Source: a virus. From it: 64,000 bases of DNA. How positions within the stretch are numbered: position 1 is the stretch's first letter; every line of letters begins with the position of its first letter. Positions 30,558 to 39,448 of this stretch are shown here, piece by piece. The notes under the pieces are model-generated. The model saw nothing but the letters and a program-made list of their open reading frames with translations, was not told the origin of the DNA and did not search any database. Location: the IMG/VR virus record IMGVR_UViG_3300044712_001570, positions 1-64,000 of that record; one strand, given 5' to 3'. The position numbers and the translations under genes were made by a program.

Positions 30558-31969
30558 ACATGCATAATACGACATGCGCTATTGTTAGTGCAACAGAAGC
30601 CGAGATGAAGTGGATAAGTGGGTACTTATCCTTTAGCAACTCGAAGGCATACTTTAGTGGGGGACCATCTAAGATAGGTCTTGTTAATGAGTTCAATAGG
30701 TCATTCCCCACAGGGTTCCTCCCTATGATTCGAAAGGCTGCTGCTACCGAGAATATTGAGATTCTTGCCCACGATAAAAGGATTGCACCAGCGACCTTTG
30801 ATGCTGACGCGGAGATCACTTATTTAAGAGACTATCAGCTAGATGCATTAGATGCAGTAGACTATCATAAGCGGGGTATACTCAATCACGCCACTGGAGC
30901 TGGAAAAACTCTGCTCACTGTAGCACTAACACAAGCCTATCAATGTCCTTGGGTTCTACTAACTCATAGAGGAAACCTAGCAGAGCAGACAGAGGATGAA
31001 TACAATAGTCGAACCGGACTAACATGTTCCACCCTTCGTAAGGGGGATAACTGGGTTAATGGTACCGGTAACCTAACCATATTCACATTCCAGTCTATTG
31101 CTCATAGAGTGCATGAACCTGTTATTAAAAACATACTTCTACAAGCTGGTGGGCTTATGATTGAGGAAGCCCATGTTCTACCCGCTGCAACGTTCTATAA
31201 AACGGCCCAAGCGTGCCCGGCCTACTTCCGGGTAGGTCTTTCTGCAACCCCGCTTGTACGGGGCGATAGACGGTCCATAATGGCCATTGCATCCCTTGGG
31301 CCGGTGATTCATAAAGTCTCTGCAGAAGAACTCATAAATAGAAACATATTAGCTAGGGCTAATATAACTATGTATGAGTACATGCATACTAAGCAAAGGT
31401 CTACAGACTATGCAGAAGTAAGGGAGGAGGAGATTGTAGATAGCGATGAACGTAACGAGTTGCTAATAGATATAATCCGAAAGGCAGAGAAACCATGCCT
31501 AGCCTTTATAACTATCAAAGACCACGGCTTTAAGCTTAATAGGTTATTAGAACGTGCTGGGTTCAAGTCCTTGTTTGTGTATGGTACCAGCTCCCTATCA
31601 TATAGAAAGAGGGTATGTAAGGACCTTAATAATGGGAAGCTAGATGTATTAGTAGCATCTAAGATACTTGATACGGGGCAAAACATACCTGAACTTCGTA
31701 GTGTTGTTAACTGCTCTGGAGGTAAGAGTGTTATAGAAGTAGTGCAGAAGTTAGGTCGTGGTATGCGACGCACTACTACTAAGACTGAGTTCGATATGTA
31801 TGATGTATATGATAAGGGCTGTGGATGTGACCTAGCAGCTAAAGAGATGTTAGGTGAAAGGAGGTATGCACATAAGGCATGCGAATGGTTGGAACGTCAC
31901 ACCAAGATGAGGTGGAAGGCGTATACAGTAGAGAAACATTCTGTCAAGGTTGAGCCATTTACCCGTTGA
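30548..31969 (+). CDS. SF2 DEAD/DEAH-box helicase (UvsW/Rad25-like)
   Basis: A 473-residue SF2 helicase with the RadD/UvsW-like order. An N-terminal accessory domain covers about 1-88, with the Q-like motif LRDYQLDALDA. Motif I is ATGAGKT (115-121), motif Ia is LLTHRGNLAEQ, motif II is IEEAH (205-209) in place of DEAH, motif III is LSATP (231-235), and motif VI is QKLGRGMRR (about 381-389). It would unwind or anneal branched DNA at replication forks and initiate recombination-dependent replication. A terminator follows within two bases of the stop codon. Confidence 0.92.
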   Translation: MLLNMHNTTCAIVSATEAEMKWISGYLSFSNSKAYFSGGPSKIGLVNEFNRSFPTGFLPMIRKAAATENIEILAHDKRIAPATFDADAEITYLRDYQLDALDAVDYHKRGILNHATGAGKTLLTVALTQAYQCPWVLLTHRGNLAEQTEDEYNSRTGLTCSTLRKGDNWVNGTGNLTIFTFQSIAHRVHEPVIKNILLQAGGLMIEEAHVLPAATFYKTAQACPAYFRVGLSATPLVRGDRRSIMAIASLGPVIHKVSAEELINRNILARANITMYEYMHTKQRSTDYAEVREEEIVDSDERNELLIDIIRKAEKPCLAFITIKDHGFKLNRLLERAGFKSLFVYGTSSLSYRKRVCKDLNNGKLDVLVASKILDTGQNIPELRSVVNCSGGKSVIEVVQKLGRGMRRTTTKTEFDMYDVYDKGCGCDLAAKEMLGERRYAHKACEWLERHTKMRWKAYTVEKHSVKVEPFTR

Positions 31970-31970
31970 C

Positions 31971-31998
31971 TTGCGCCAAAGAGCGGCGCAATCTTTTC
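31971..31998 (+). terminator. Rho-independent terminator after helicase gene
   Basis: TTGCGCC (31971-31977) pairs with GGCGCAA (31985-31991) over 7 positions across AAAGAGC, followed by TCTTTTCTTC. The 3' arm coincides with the recurrent GGCGCAATCT motif. Confidence 0.65.
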
Positions 31999-32021
31999 TT
32001 CTCCCCTATGGAAGGTGACCC

Positions 32022-32159
32022 ATGACTATACTGGATGAGATGCATAGTAGAAGGCTGAATGGACCCATACAGCAACTAGTGAATGCGCTAGGCTGTGGGT
32101 GGTCTAGCGAACAACCATTTGCTAGCATCTCCGCTGTTGTGTGGGTCCCTTCAGCCTAG
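32022..32159 (+). CDS. Short frame within structured region (uncertain)
   Basis: A 45-residue frame beginning MTILDEMHSRRLNGPIQQLV and ending ISAVVWVPSA. AAGGTG is seven bases before the ATG. The same DNA forms a long imperfect inverted repeat (32052-32157), so a structured RNA or a leader peptide may be the real function. No protein family is recognised. Confidence 0.35.
   Translation: MTILDEMHSRRLNGPIQQLVNALGCGWSSEQPFASISAVVWVPSA
32052..32157 (+). other. Long imperfect inverted repeat, possible structured RNA
   Basis: AGGCTGAATGGACCCATAC (32052-32070) pairs with GTGTGGGTCCCTTCAGCCT (32139-32157) over 17 of 19 positions. Inside, CGCTAG (32086-32091) pairs with CTAGCG (32104-32109). It lies between the helicase terminator and the replication gene, so it is in the 5' leader of that gene and could control its expression. 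Confidence 0.6.
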
Positions 32160-32168
32160 CTTAATAAC

Positions 32169-33407
32169 ATGTATACTACTCAACTATCACGTAGTAAGGC
32201 GAAGCCACATTCGCTTAGTGCTAAAGAGCTGGAGAGACGTATAGGCTCTACTACCTATATGGTATGGCAGGGTATATATGATGCTCGCAACGTATGGACT
32301 GGCACTACTCTTATATCTCGTGATGAACTAGCTACCGAGTTAGGTATATCCCCTCATACTGTTAAAGACTGTTTATCCCGTTTACATAAGCTGCAACTCG
32401 TTAGGACTGTAGGTCGCATGCAGGGCGGGAGAGTATGGCGACATATAGTTGGTTCCATATGGCATGGTCAGCTATGCCTACCTGTCAAGGTCTATGATGC
32501 ACTCATGCTCAACAAGGGTCGTGGAGGGTTCCGTGCGAACGCCGGACGACCAAGAAAAGATGGAAATCCACCTATGCGAAGAAGCTCTTCCCTACCCCCT
32601 CAAGATAGCTCTGCATTGATAATCAAAACACCCCCGTGTTTTAAGATCTTAAATATTAAAGATCTTAAGATCTCTGTTTCTCTTTCTGAAGAAAGAGAAA
32701 GGCAAGCTGGTGCTTGCGTCGATTCTAAAACTTTAGTCGGGAGGGATATAGCTCAACGCTTACCGGGTGTACCGAAGTTCATAAGCGTTAGTACTCTCTC
32801 GAATGTATATACACCCGATCCGCCAAGGCTAGACCCTAAAGCACACCCGCATGTTCATACCCGACTGATAGTGAAGTGGATTGAGGGTTGCTATAAAGCA
32901 TACCTAGGTAAGCGCTGTTGGATGTTTATATCCGAGAAGAAACCACTCGAACAGTCTAAGCGGTTTCCGCTATTGTTAGATGCAGCTAAAGCTTTTATTG
33001 AGAATGATATATCACCCGCGCTTTGGTTTGCATGGTCATTCAACTTCTGGAATCAGAATAAGACTAAGAAGGCTATGCCACCACTTGCATGGTTATTATC
33101 TCCTAAGCGTATGGCAGAACGTAGTGGATGGTTTCATTCAGAAGCTGCATTCACTATGGGATGCCGTATGCAGTACAATGATACTGAGCGCAAGTTCATG
33201 CTATTGCAGCATCGTATGATTACTGAACTTTCTTTATTAACCGTTGAGGAGTGTACTGATTACAAGGTGCAATCTATTGTTCATAAATACTTTCCGAAAG
33301 GGTTATATGACAACATTGTTCAAGAGATAAAGTCGGATGCTATTATGAGACAGATGGAACTCAGTGATGCAGTTGCAAGAGGAGAATGGTTATGGGGAGC
33401 CCTATAG
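32169..33407 (+). CDS. Winged-helix replication protein with in-frame hairpin insert
   Basis: A 412-residue protein. The N-terminal 110 residues form a winged helix (ISRDELATELGISPHTVKDC, LHKLQLVRTVGRMQGGRVW) like phage and plasmid replication initiators. A basic linker (FRANAGRPRKDGNPP) follows. Then comes the in-frame hairpin-element segment IIKTPPCFKIL (about 153-185). The rest (RLIVKWIEGCYKAYLGKRC onward) is a helical domain that may bind the helicase encoded next. Position before a DnaB-like helicase and primase supports a role in origin recognition or helicase loading. The insert lies in the linker between domains. Confidence 0.75.
   Translation: MYTTQLSRSKAKPHSLSAKELERRIGSTTYMVWQGIYDARNVWTGTTLISRDELATELGISPHTVKDCLSRLHKLQLVRTVGRMQGGRVWRHIVGSIWHGQLCLPVKVYDALMLNKGRGGFRANAGRPRKDGNPPMRRSSSLPPQDSSALIIKTPPCFKILNIKDLKISVSLSEERERQAGACVDSKTLVGRDIAQRLPGVPKFISVSTLSNVYTPDPPRLDPKAHPHVHTRLIVKWIEGCYKAYLGKRCWMFISEKKPLEQSKRFPLLLDAAKAFIENDISPALWFAWSFNFWNQNKTKKAMPPLAWLLSPKRMAERSGWFHSEAAFTMGCRMQYNDTERKFMLLQHRMITELSLLTVEECTDYKVQSIVHKYFPKGLYDNIVQEIKSDAIMRQMELSDAVARGEWLWGAL
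32621..32717 (+). repeat. Tandem-hairpin element, copy B (in frame inside replication gene)
   Basis: Hairpin 1 is AAAACAC-CCCC-GTGTTTT (32625-32642). The AAGATCTT palindrome cluster covers 32643-32674. Hairpin 3 is TTTCTCTTTC-TGAA-GAAAGAGAAA (32677-32700), and hairpin 4 is GCAAGC-TGGT-GCTTGC (32702-32717). Hairpin 4 shares no stem sequence with copy A yet holds the same place, and hairpin 3 gains one base pair with a different loop. The order, spacing and reading frame match the minus-strand copy at 2464-2560. Confidence 0.85.
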
Positions 33408-34765
33408 TTCATGCAAACGTTCCCATGGGTGTTACACCCTACGGGTTTGATAGTAACTACGAAAGAGCAGTTGTTTATTATCTAGCATCTAATCCTAAGT
33501 TCTTCGGTCGTATAGGTAGTGCTATTGAACCTGATTGTTTAGCAGATGAAACAGCTCGCAGTATTACTAGGGCTGCACAATCGATAGCACATGACTGTGG
33601 TACCGGTCCTGATAGTACAACCCTTATTCTTCAGCGTATGCGTGGATGGTTCAAAGAGGGTAAGATATTAGAAGAAACTGTTTATAACGCAGTTGAATAC
33701 TTTGATGCTGTAGAAGCAGATATGTCAAAGCTTCCATCATGGGAGAAGTGCTTACCCGATCTTATAGCTATCATTAAACGCCGTATGGAGTGGACAGCAC
33801 TTCAAACAGGTCTAAAAGAATACTCACATCGTGGTGATACTAGTCGTGTAGTTGATATATTCAATAAGGCTAAAAGACTAGGTACAACCGATGATGGAGT
33901 AGGCTCCCGCATAGGCAGAGCGTCCCTACAAGGTATTAAGGTCTTAGCAGAAGCTGATAAGGTGCAAACAGGTATCTTAGAGCTTGACGACTATCTTCGA
34001 GGTGGAAGAATGCGGGGTACCCTTTGGATGTGGATGGGTAGACCTGGAAGCGGTAAGTCTATGGGTTTAGTAGGGGATGCATGTGCAGCAGCCTATCAAG
34101 GCCACCTAGTATGCGCTGCGACATGTGAGTTAGCTCAAAGTCTATGGGAAGCTCGAATCAATGCTCACCTAACGGGTATCTCGATCGATGAGATATTAGC
34201 TAACCCAATGTGCATTGAGGAGCAGATAGATACTATAACAACCGCACCAGGCTTTGGTGGTATCATAGTTAAAGCTTTTCAGTCTGGGGTATCAACAGTA
34301 GAAGATGTATTTGATTGGACTAAGCATTGTGAAGATATGTATGGGTGTAAATGCTCTACCCTTGTTGTTGATTATCTTGATAAGCTAAAATCAAGGGAGA
34401 GGATTAAAGATAGATACGAGGAGCTAGGGGTTATATCAGATAAGCTTTTCTATTATGCAAGGGATGGTGAACGTTGGTCCACTACAGCTACACAAGCTAG
34501 GAGAGGTGATAAGAATAAAAAAGGTAAGTCCTCCAGATTAGAGCAGGAGGATATGGGCGACAGCGATCTTAAGTCTCGTAATACCGATTACCTATGTACT
34601 ATCAATCCAGAGGATGATGGGTATAATAGTCTATTCATTGCAAAGAACAGGGTTGGTCCTGCTGGTAAATCCGTAGGACCCTTCCCGACAGACTTCTCCA
34701 TAGCCAGGCTTGCACCTACTGTATTCCTTCCCCCTTGGAGTGGTAACACACCATGCCCACAATAA
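33392..34765 (+). CDS. DnaB-like replicative helicase
   Basis: A 457-residue RecA-fold helicase. The ATG at 33392 is chosen because AGGAG is seven bases upstream; an ATG at 33386 is in frame. The N-terminal 150 residues (DSNYERAVVYYLASNPKFFG) resemble the DnaB N-terminal domain. Walker A is GRPGSGKS (about 216-223), then Walker B LVVDYLDKLK (about 324-333). Later motifs are ATQARRGDK and a DLKSRNTDY loop. It would unwind the fork for the primase encoded after it. Length and arrangement are typical of phage DnaB-like helicases. Confidence 0.9.
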   Translation: MGSPIVHANVPMGVTPYGFDSNYERAVVYYLASNPKFFGRIGSAIEPDCLADETARSITRAAQSIAHDCGTGPDSTTLILQRMRGWFKEGKILEETVYNAVEYFDAVEADMSKLPSWEKCLPDLIAIIKRRMEWTALQTGLKEYSHRGDTSRVVDIFNKAKRLGTTDDGVGSRIGRASLQGIKVLAEADKVQTGILELDDYLRGGRMRGTLWMWMGRPGSGKSMGLVGDACAAAYQGHLVCAATCELAQSLWEARINAHLTGISIDEILANPMCIEEQIDTITTAPGFGGIIVKAFQSGVSTVEDVFDWTKHCEDMYGCKCSTLVVDYLDKLKSRERIKDRYEELGVISDKLFYYARDGERWSTTATQARRGDKNKKGKSSRLEQEDMGDSDLKSRNTDYLCTINPEDDGYNSLFIAKNRVGPAGKSVGPFPTDFSIARLAPTVFLPPWSGNTPCPQ

Positions 34766-34986
34766 TAATAAGATGGGCTATTAGATGCCATATATTAGGT
34801 TCGAAGGTTATACTATGGGTTAAGCGTACCAACCATGATTGGTGGCCTGGATGGACTCCTAATAAATCCGAACGGTGGTTACTACGAAGTAAAAAGGAAG
34901 CTAAGAAGATTGTAAAGTATCGTAGGTATTATTCCGCTCCTCAAAGGCTAAAGGTAACCTTAGTAAAGGTTCGGGTACATGCGTGA
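34753..34986 (+). CDS. Hypothetical basic protein
   Basis: A 77-residue Arg/Lys/Trp-rich protein (IIIRWAIRCHILGSKVILWV, NKSERWLLRSKKEAKKIVKY). It overlaps the helicase and primase genes on both sides, so it should be translated with them. A nucleic-acid or helicase accessory role is possible; no family is recognised. Confidence 0.55.
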   Translation: MPTIIIRWAIRCHILGSKVILWVKRTNHDWWPGWTPNKSERWLLRSKKEAKKIVKYRRYYSAPQRLKVTLVKVRVHA

Positions 34987-35857
34987 TAGCCACGTTATTA
35001 TACAGACCCAGCTATTATCTAAACGTCCTAACTCAAAAGGTTGGGTACGTGTTAATTGTCCACTATGTGTAGAGCGTGGTGAACCTACGCCAGATAAAAA
35101 GCTATCGCTAGGTGTACAGGTTAATAGTGGTTGGTTTCATTGCTGGAGATGCGATGCGAAAGGGTTCCTAGATGGTACCGATCGAACAGACTTTGAAAAG
35201 CGAGCACCTAAAGATGGATTCAAATCCATTGACCTACCAGAAGGTTTCTTCCTTCTTGATGAAAATAAATGCGAATCTTTGCAACCAGCATGGGACTATC
35301 TGACCAATCATCGCAATCTATCAGAGGACGAGATAAGGCTGCATTGTATTGGTGCATGCCTAACAGGTAGGTTTGCAGGTAGAGTAGTTATACCAGTGTA
35401 CTCTAACGATGACCGTATAGTCTATTGGGTCACCAGAAAGTGGGTAAGAAAATGTAGTAAACCCTATTTAAATCCTTCTCATGAAAGGGAAGGGCTATTC
35501 TTTGGTGAGGAGTTATTAGTAGAAGAGAGTAGTATTCCCCTCTTATGTGTTGAGGGGGTGTTTGATGCAATAGCACACTATCCCCATGCAGTTGCAACCT
35601 TAGGTAAGGTAACAGAACCCCATCTCGAACGATTAATGAAGGTTAGGAGACCAGTGGTATTCGTTCGAGATGGGGATGCAAGAGATGAGGGAATATGCTG
35701 TGCACTACGTATGCAGATGAATGGATTTGCATATGGAACAGGGTCAGTAGACCTAGGCGCAAAGGTAGACCCGGATGAAATAACACATGAAGTATTAATG
35801 TACGAAGCAGAGTTATCTCTAACAACATGGAAAGCCATCATGGAGCAAAGACAATGA
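34979..35857 (+). CDS. DnaG-type primase (zinc ribbon plus Toprim)
   Basis: A 292-residue primase. The N-terminal zinc ribbon has Cys27/Cys30 in NCPLC and Cys55/Cys58 in HCWRC, with DKKLSLGVQVNSGWFHC between them. The Toprim domain has the conserved glutamate in LLCVEGVFDAIA (about residue 190) and the DxD in VVFVRDGDARDEG (about 231). It makes RNA primers for lagging-strand synthesis. The protein is short: no C-terminal helicase domain, which fits the separate DnaB-like gene. Confidence 0.92.
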   Translation: MRDSHVIIQTQLLSKRPNSKGWVRVNCPLCVERGEPTPDKKLSLGVQVNSGWFHCWRCDAKGFLDGTDRTDFEKRAPKDGFKSIDLPEGFFLLDENKCESLQPAWDYLTNHRNLSEDEIRLHCIGACLTGRFAGRVVIPVYSNDDRIVYWVTRKWVRKCSKPYLNPSHEREGLFFGEELLVEESSIPLLCVEGVFDAIAHYPHAVATLGKVTEPHLERLMKVRRPVVFVRDGDARDEGICCALRMQMNGFAYGTGSVDLGAKVDPDEITHEVLMYEAELSLTTWKAIMEQRQ

Positions 35858-36609
35858 ACGAACGTATCAGTATCGTAGGTCATACAACAAATCTGGTTGA
35901 TCTAATCAATGGTGAAAAAACAGGGGAACCTTATTATGAGGTATCCATTCGTATGAGGGTAAAAGACCATGGGATAGTGCTAGGGGTTCTATCCTCCATA
36001 GCTGTTATGGTTAGTCATACCAATGCACTCAACCCATGCCCATCACCTGCAGTACCAGTAGAGGTTCCACCTCGTATAGGTAAAGAAGCCCTTGAGGACC
36101 TAAAGGCTGTAAATAGCCCCACTACTTCCGAGCCTATTGCAGAACCAACCCCAGAAAGAAAAACCCGTACGAGGGCCGCTAAAGTAGTTTCCGAGGCATC
36201 CCCAGAGATGGAGGCACAAGCTAAAAAGAACTTTGAAGCTGCATCCGCTAAGGTTGAAACAGTAGCATCCAAAACAGTGACAGAGGATGATGCCTTATTG
36301 AAAGATGAGGAACCACCACAGGAACAACAACCATACCCTATGGAGAATGCAACAACTCCATTAGTTGAAGCCAAGGTGGAGCCTAAAGACTTAGGTCCTA
36401 AGTCCTCTTCTAATCTCAATATGGATGTTATCCGTAAAGCCACCAAGCTCGTTGAGATATTCAAGCATGCTATCGAGTGTGGGAACAAGACTATTGACAC
36501 ATGCTTTGAAGCTGTCAATGCAGTCAAAGATGAGAACGCGATACTTACCAGAACACCTTCTCTCAAGCAGAGGGTAAAGCAGCACTTCGAAGTATTCGGG
36601 GTTGACTGA
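35854..36609 (+). CDS. Hypothetical protein with disordered Pro/Glu linker
   Basis: A 251-residue protein starting MNERISIVGHTTNLVDLING; GGAGC is eight bases before the ATG at 35854, which overlaps the primase stop. A short N-terminal alpha/beta part (to about 60) is followed by a long low-complexity linker (PTPERKTRTRAAKVVSEASP, DDALLKDEEPPQEQQP) and a C-terminal helical unit (MDVIRKATKLVEIFKHAIE). It sits between primase and polymerase and may be a replisome linker. Function unproven. Confidence 0.6.
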   Translation: MNERISIVGHTTNLVDLINGEKTGEPYYEVSIRMRVKDHGIVLGVLSSIAVMVSHTNALNPCPSPAVPVEVPPRIGKEALEDLKAVNSPTTSEPIAEPTPERKTRTRAAKVVSEASPEMEAQAKKNFEAASAKVETVASKTVTEDDALLKDEEPPQEQQPYPMENATTPLVEAKVEPKDLGPKSSSNLNMDVIRKATKLVEIFKHAIECGNKTIDTCFEAVNAVKDENAILTRTPSLKQRVKQHFEVFGVD

Positions 36610-36611
36610 TT

Positions 36612-39179
36612 ATGCGAACTATTCCTCTCTACCCTAGCAAACCCAAGCTTGCAGTCTGCGATAACTATCCAGCCTTTAGGTGCAACAAAGATTGTGCTAA
36701 CTGCGATTTATCTACAGGTACAACGAATGTATGTTCTCCTCCGGAAGGGGATGCAGGTGGTTTGCTAGTGGTGGGAGGATTCCCATCGATTGAGGATTCA
36801 AGAGCAGGTCGACCGTTTACGAATGCTAATGGTCGACTTGTTAGGACTGCAATAACCAAACACTGGAAAGGTAGGGTGGCATTAGATAATGCTATCAAGT
36901 GTCCTCCACCTAGGAAGGATGGAAAGGTAAAGATCAAGCCCACTTATATAACCTGTTGCAGGCCTTATCTATATTCTACCTTTCAAGATGTTAAACCTAC
37001 GAGGGTTATCGTGTTAGGTAATGATGCAGCAAAGAGTGTAGTTGGTAGGGGAGTACCATCCATAACAGTTCGAAAAGGTTATACATGGTCATTCGAATAT
37101 GGATGCCCTGTATTCTTTGTTATGGACCCAGCATTCGCTATGCATAATGACAGCTACAGGGAGTGGTTCGAGGAGGATATGCAACATGCCTTGACCTGGG
37201 CACCACCACCACCTGTATGGGATGCACGTGCTGGCTTAGTGGAATCGGAGCAGGATGCCAAAGAAGCACTCGAGGTTCTAGCGACAGCAGATTGGGTATC
37301 GTTCGACGTAGAAGCTGCTGGACTAATGTTCAACGCTAGCTATCGGCTATTGAGTGCAAGCTTTACTGCAAAGGTTGATAATAACCTTGAGACATTCGTC
37401 TGGACTAGCAGAGGACTTAATACCGCATTCAATGCGTATAAAAAGATTCTAGAAAGTAGTATACCTAAAGTAGGAGCTAACATTAGGTACGATGGGTTAG
37501 CAAACCAAGTACTATATGGTATACATCTTAATAACATTATTAGTGATGTTAGGTTGGAAGCTAAGCTACTTGATGCAGAGTGTAGTGGTAAGCTCGAAGC
37601 TTTAGCAGAACGAGTAGGAATGGGAGGCTGTAAAGAAGAACAAGAAGCTGCAATGCTAGCAGGTGTAAATAAAGTAAACGCTATACTTCGTTCTGTTAGA
37701 ACTAAAGGCGCTAATGAGTTTAACTTAGGTTTACTTAGAGCCCAAGGTATAGATGATAAGCTTTATCCAGTAGTAAATGGACCTTATGATTATGAAGCCG
37801 AAAGATGGTCATATGCAGTAGTAGAAAAGAATCAACTGTATTCCTATAATGCGAGGGATACCTTAGCTACTGCTTTGGTAAAGGATTCAATCCAACCTCA
37901 GATGGAAGCTAATGAAGCTCTTAGTACTGTATGGAATGATATAGTACTACCAGCTAATGAAGCTTTCCAATGGGTTGAGTACTGGGGCTTTGGTGTATCT
38001 ATACCTGATATCATGGCCTTTAGCGCTTCACTGGACAATGATATAGCACAGGCGGAAGAAAAGCTTAATGAGATTGCTAATCGTATAGGCTGCCGTAATG
38101 TGAACTGGAGGAGTGCAGCACAGGTAGGGCCTATACTATTCGATAAGCTTAAGTTACCTGTTATTGAATATACCAATGATAATGAAGATACGTATGCTAC
38201 AGGTGGTGATGTATTAGAAGCGTTAGTAGGTAAGCACGCTATTATAGAGCATCTATTAGCCTTTCGTAAGGCAGATAAGCTTCAATACTTTGGTTCTGGT
38301 ATGCTACCTCATGTCAGAGAGGATAGTAGGATACATACAAGCATCTTATTGGATGGTGCCCGTAGTGGCCGTTCCTCTTCTATTAAGCCAAACCTTCAAA
38401 ATATTCCTAAGATTGCAAGGAAGTACTTCGTAGCCTCCCCAGGTAATCTATTAGTACAGCTTGACTATAAGCAACTCGAACTAGTCATAGCCGCTATGGT
38501 TTCTGGTGACCCTGAGATGTGTCGAATCTTTAGGGAGGGGATAGACTTCCATAGGTTTACTGCAAACGTTGTTAGTCAGCTTATGTGGGGTATTCCACCA
38601 GAAGCCGTAACAGGAGACCATCGAAGTAAGGTCAAGCCAGTAGTATTCGGTAAGTTATACGGCAAGACAGATGAAACCCTAGCTAAAGACCTTGGGTGTT
38701 CTGTTGCAACGGCTAGAAAGGTTATAGGTAGTATATTCGATAAGTTCAGTATCCTTAACCGATGGTGCAAGGACATTCAAAGGGAGGCTACACGAACAGG
38801 GGTTACTCATACCTATTGGAATAAAAAGAAAGCTCGTATGAGGTGCTTGCCACATATAACAAGCAATATGAAGGGGTTAAGGATAACAGCGGAGAACGGT
38901 AGCTATAATACTCCTATTCAAGGTACTGCTAACGACTTCCTATTAGTAAGCCTTGTACAGATAATAAGACGCATATTGCAGGATAAACTACCTGCTAGGG
39001 TATGCATAACGGTGCATGACTCTATAGTGATGGAGGTGGAGCAGTCGCAAGCTTATGATGTAGCTCGCATGGCTAAGAAGATTATGGAATCACAACCAAG
39101 TGCAGGAGCAGATGTCCCTTTGACAGCAGAAGTTGAGATAGGTCAAAGCTGGGGTCAACTAGTAAAGGTAAACCTATAA
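36612..39179 (+). CDS. polA-like: UDG-DNA polymerase I (family A) fusion
   Basis: An 855-residue replicative polymerase. Residues 1-200 form a family 4/5 uracil-DNA-glycosylase-like domain with Fe-S-type cysteines (Cys24, Cys28, Cys31, Cys97, Cys115), VVGGFPSIEDSRAGRPFT and RVIVLGNDAAKSVVG. Next is a 3'-5' exonuclease with FDVEAAG (about 232), GANIRYDGLANQV and YNARDT. The polymerase domain shows motif A LDYKQLE (about 616), motif B RSKVKPVVFGKLYGKT, and motif C VHDSIVME (about 800). It synthesises and proofreads phage DNA. The glycosylase domain's proline-containing loop is unusual and may sense uracil rather than cut it (inference). Confidence 0.95.
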   Translation: MRTIPLYPSKPKLAVCDNYPAFRCNKDCANCDLSTGTTNVCSPPEGDAGGLLVVGGFPSIEDSRAGRPFTNANGRLVRTAITKHWKGRVALDNAIKCPPPRKDGKVKIKPTYITCCRPYLYSTFQDVKPTRVIVLGNDAAKSVVGRGVPSITVRKGYTWSFEYGCPVFFVMDPAFAMHNDSYREWFEEDMQHALTWAPPPPVWDARAGLVESEQDAKEALEVLATADWVSFDVEAAGLMFNASYRLLSASFTAKVDNNLETFVWTSRGLNTAFNAYKKILESSIPKVGANIRYDGLANQVLYGIHLNNIISDVRLEAKLLDAECSGKLEALAERVGMGGCKEEQEAAMLAGVNKVNAILRSVRTKGANEFNLGLLRAQGIDDKLYPVVNGPYDYEAERWSYAVVEKNQLYSYNARDTLATALVKDSIQPQMEANEALSTVWNDIVLPANEAFQWVEYWGFGVSIPDIMAFSASLDNDIAQAEEKLNEIANRIGCRNVNWRSAAQVGPILFDKLKLPVIEYTNDNEDTYATGGDVLEALVGKHAIIEHLLAFRKADKLQYFGSGMLPHVREDSRIHTSILLDGARSGRSSSIKPNLQNIPKIARKYFVASPGNLLVQLDYKQLELVIAAMVSGDPEMCRIFREGIDFHRFTANVVSQLMWGIPPEAVTGDHRSKVKPVVFGKLYGKTDETLAKDLGCSVATARKVIGSIFDKFSILNRWCKDIQREATRTGVTHTYWNKKKARMRCLPHITSNMKGLRITAENGSYNTPIQGTANDFLLVSLVQIIRRILQDKLPARVCITVHDSIVMEVEQSQAYDVARMAKKIMESQPSAGADVPLTAEVEIGQSWGQLVKVNL

Positions 39180-39448
39180 TGTATAAGATATGCATCCTAT
39201 TATTAGTATTACAAGCATGTGGAGGTAATGTATCCCATGAATGCTTGCAGTTAGGTAACCCTCATGGCTTAGCAGAAGGTTGTCAAGCTAGGGCTTGGGT
39301 TATTGATGAAAACCTTCCTGCCCCATCATGTATCGAAGTAAAGGGGCAATCTCTACTTGTAGAGCGAATGGATAATGCTCCTTTATATACTGGTACTTGT
39401 TCCCTTTGGTCCTATCCACAATCAATAGTAGTTGAGGTTAAACCATGA
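39179..39448 (+). CDS. Small predicted lipoprotein
   Basis: An 89-residue protein with the signal MYKICILLLVLQACGG; the lipobox LQAC gives lipidated Cys14. The mature part has further Cys (HECLQLGN, GCQARAWV, SCIEVKGQS, GTCSLW) for disulphides, so it should fold outside the cytoplasm. The stop of the polymerase gene overlaps its start. It might be a surface exclusion or envelope protein; no family is recognised. Confidence 0.65.
   Translation: MYKICILLLVLQACGGNVSHECLQLGNPHGLAEGCQARAWVIDENLPAPSCIEVKGQSLLVERMDNAPLYTGTCSLWSYPQSIVVEVKP

Noticed and set aside
36015-36566. A 183-residue minus-strand frame
   Set aside because: Antisense to the disordered linker of the 35854-36609 gene; overlapping operon context supports the plus-strand gene only.
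36612-39179. Intein in DNA polymerase
   Set aside because: Motifs A, B and C are continuous at normal spacing; the extra N-terminal length is the UDG-like domain.
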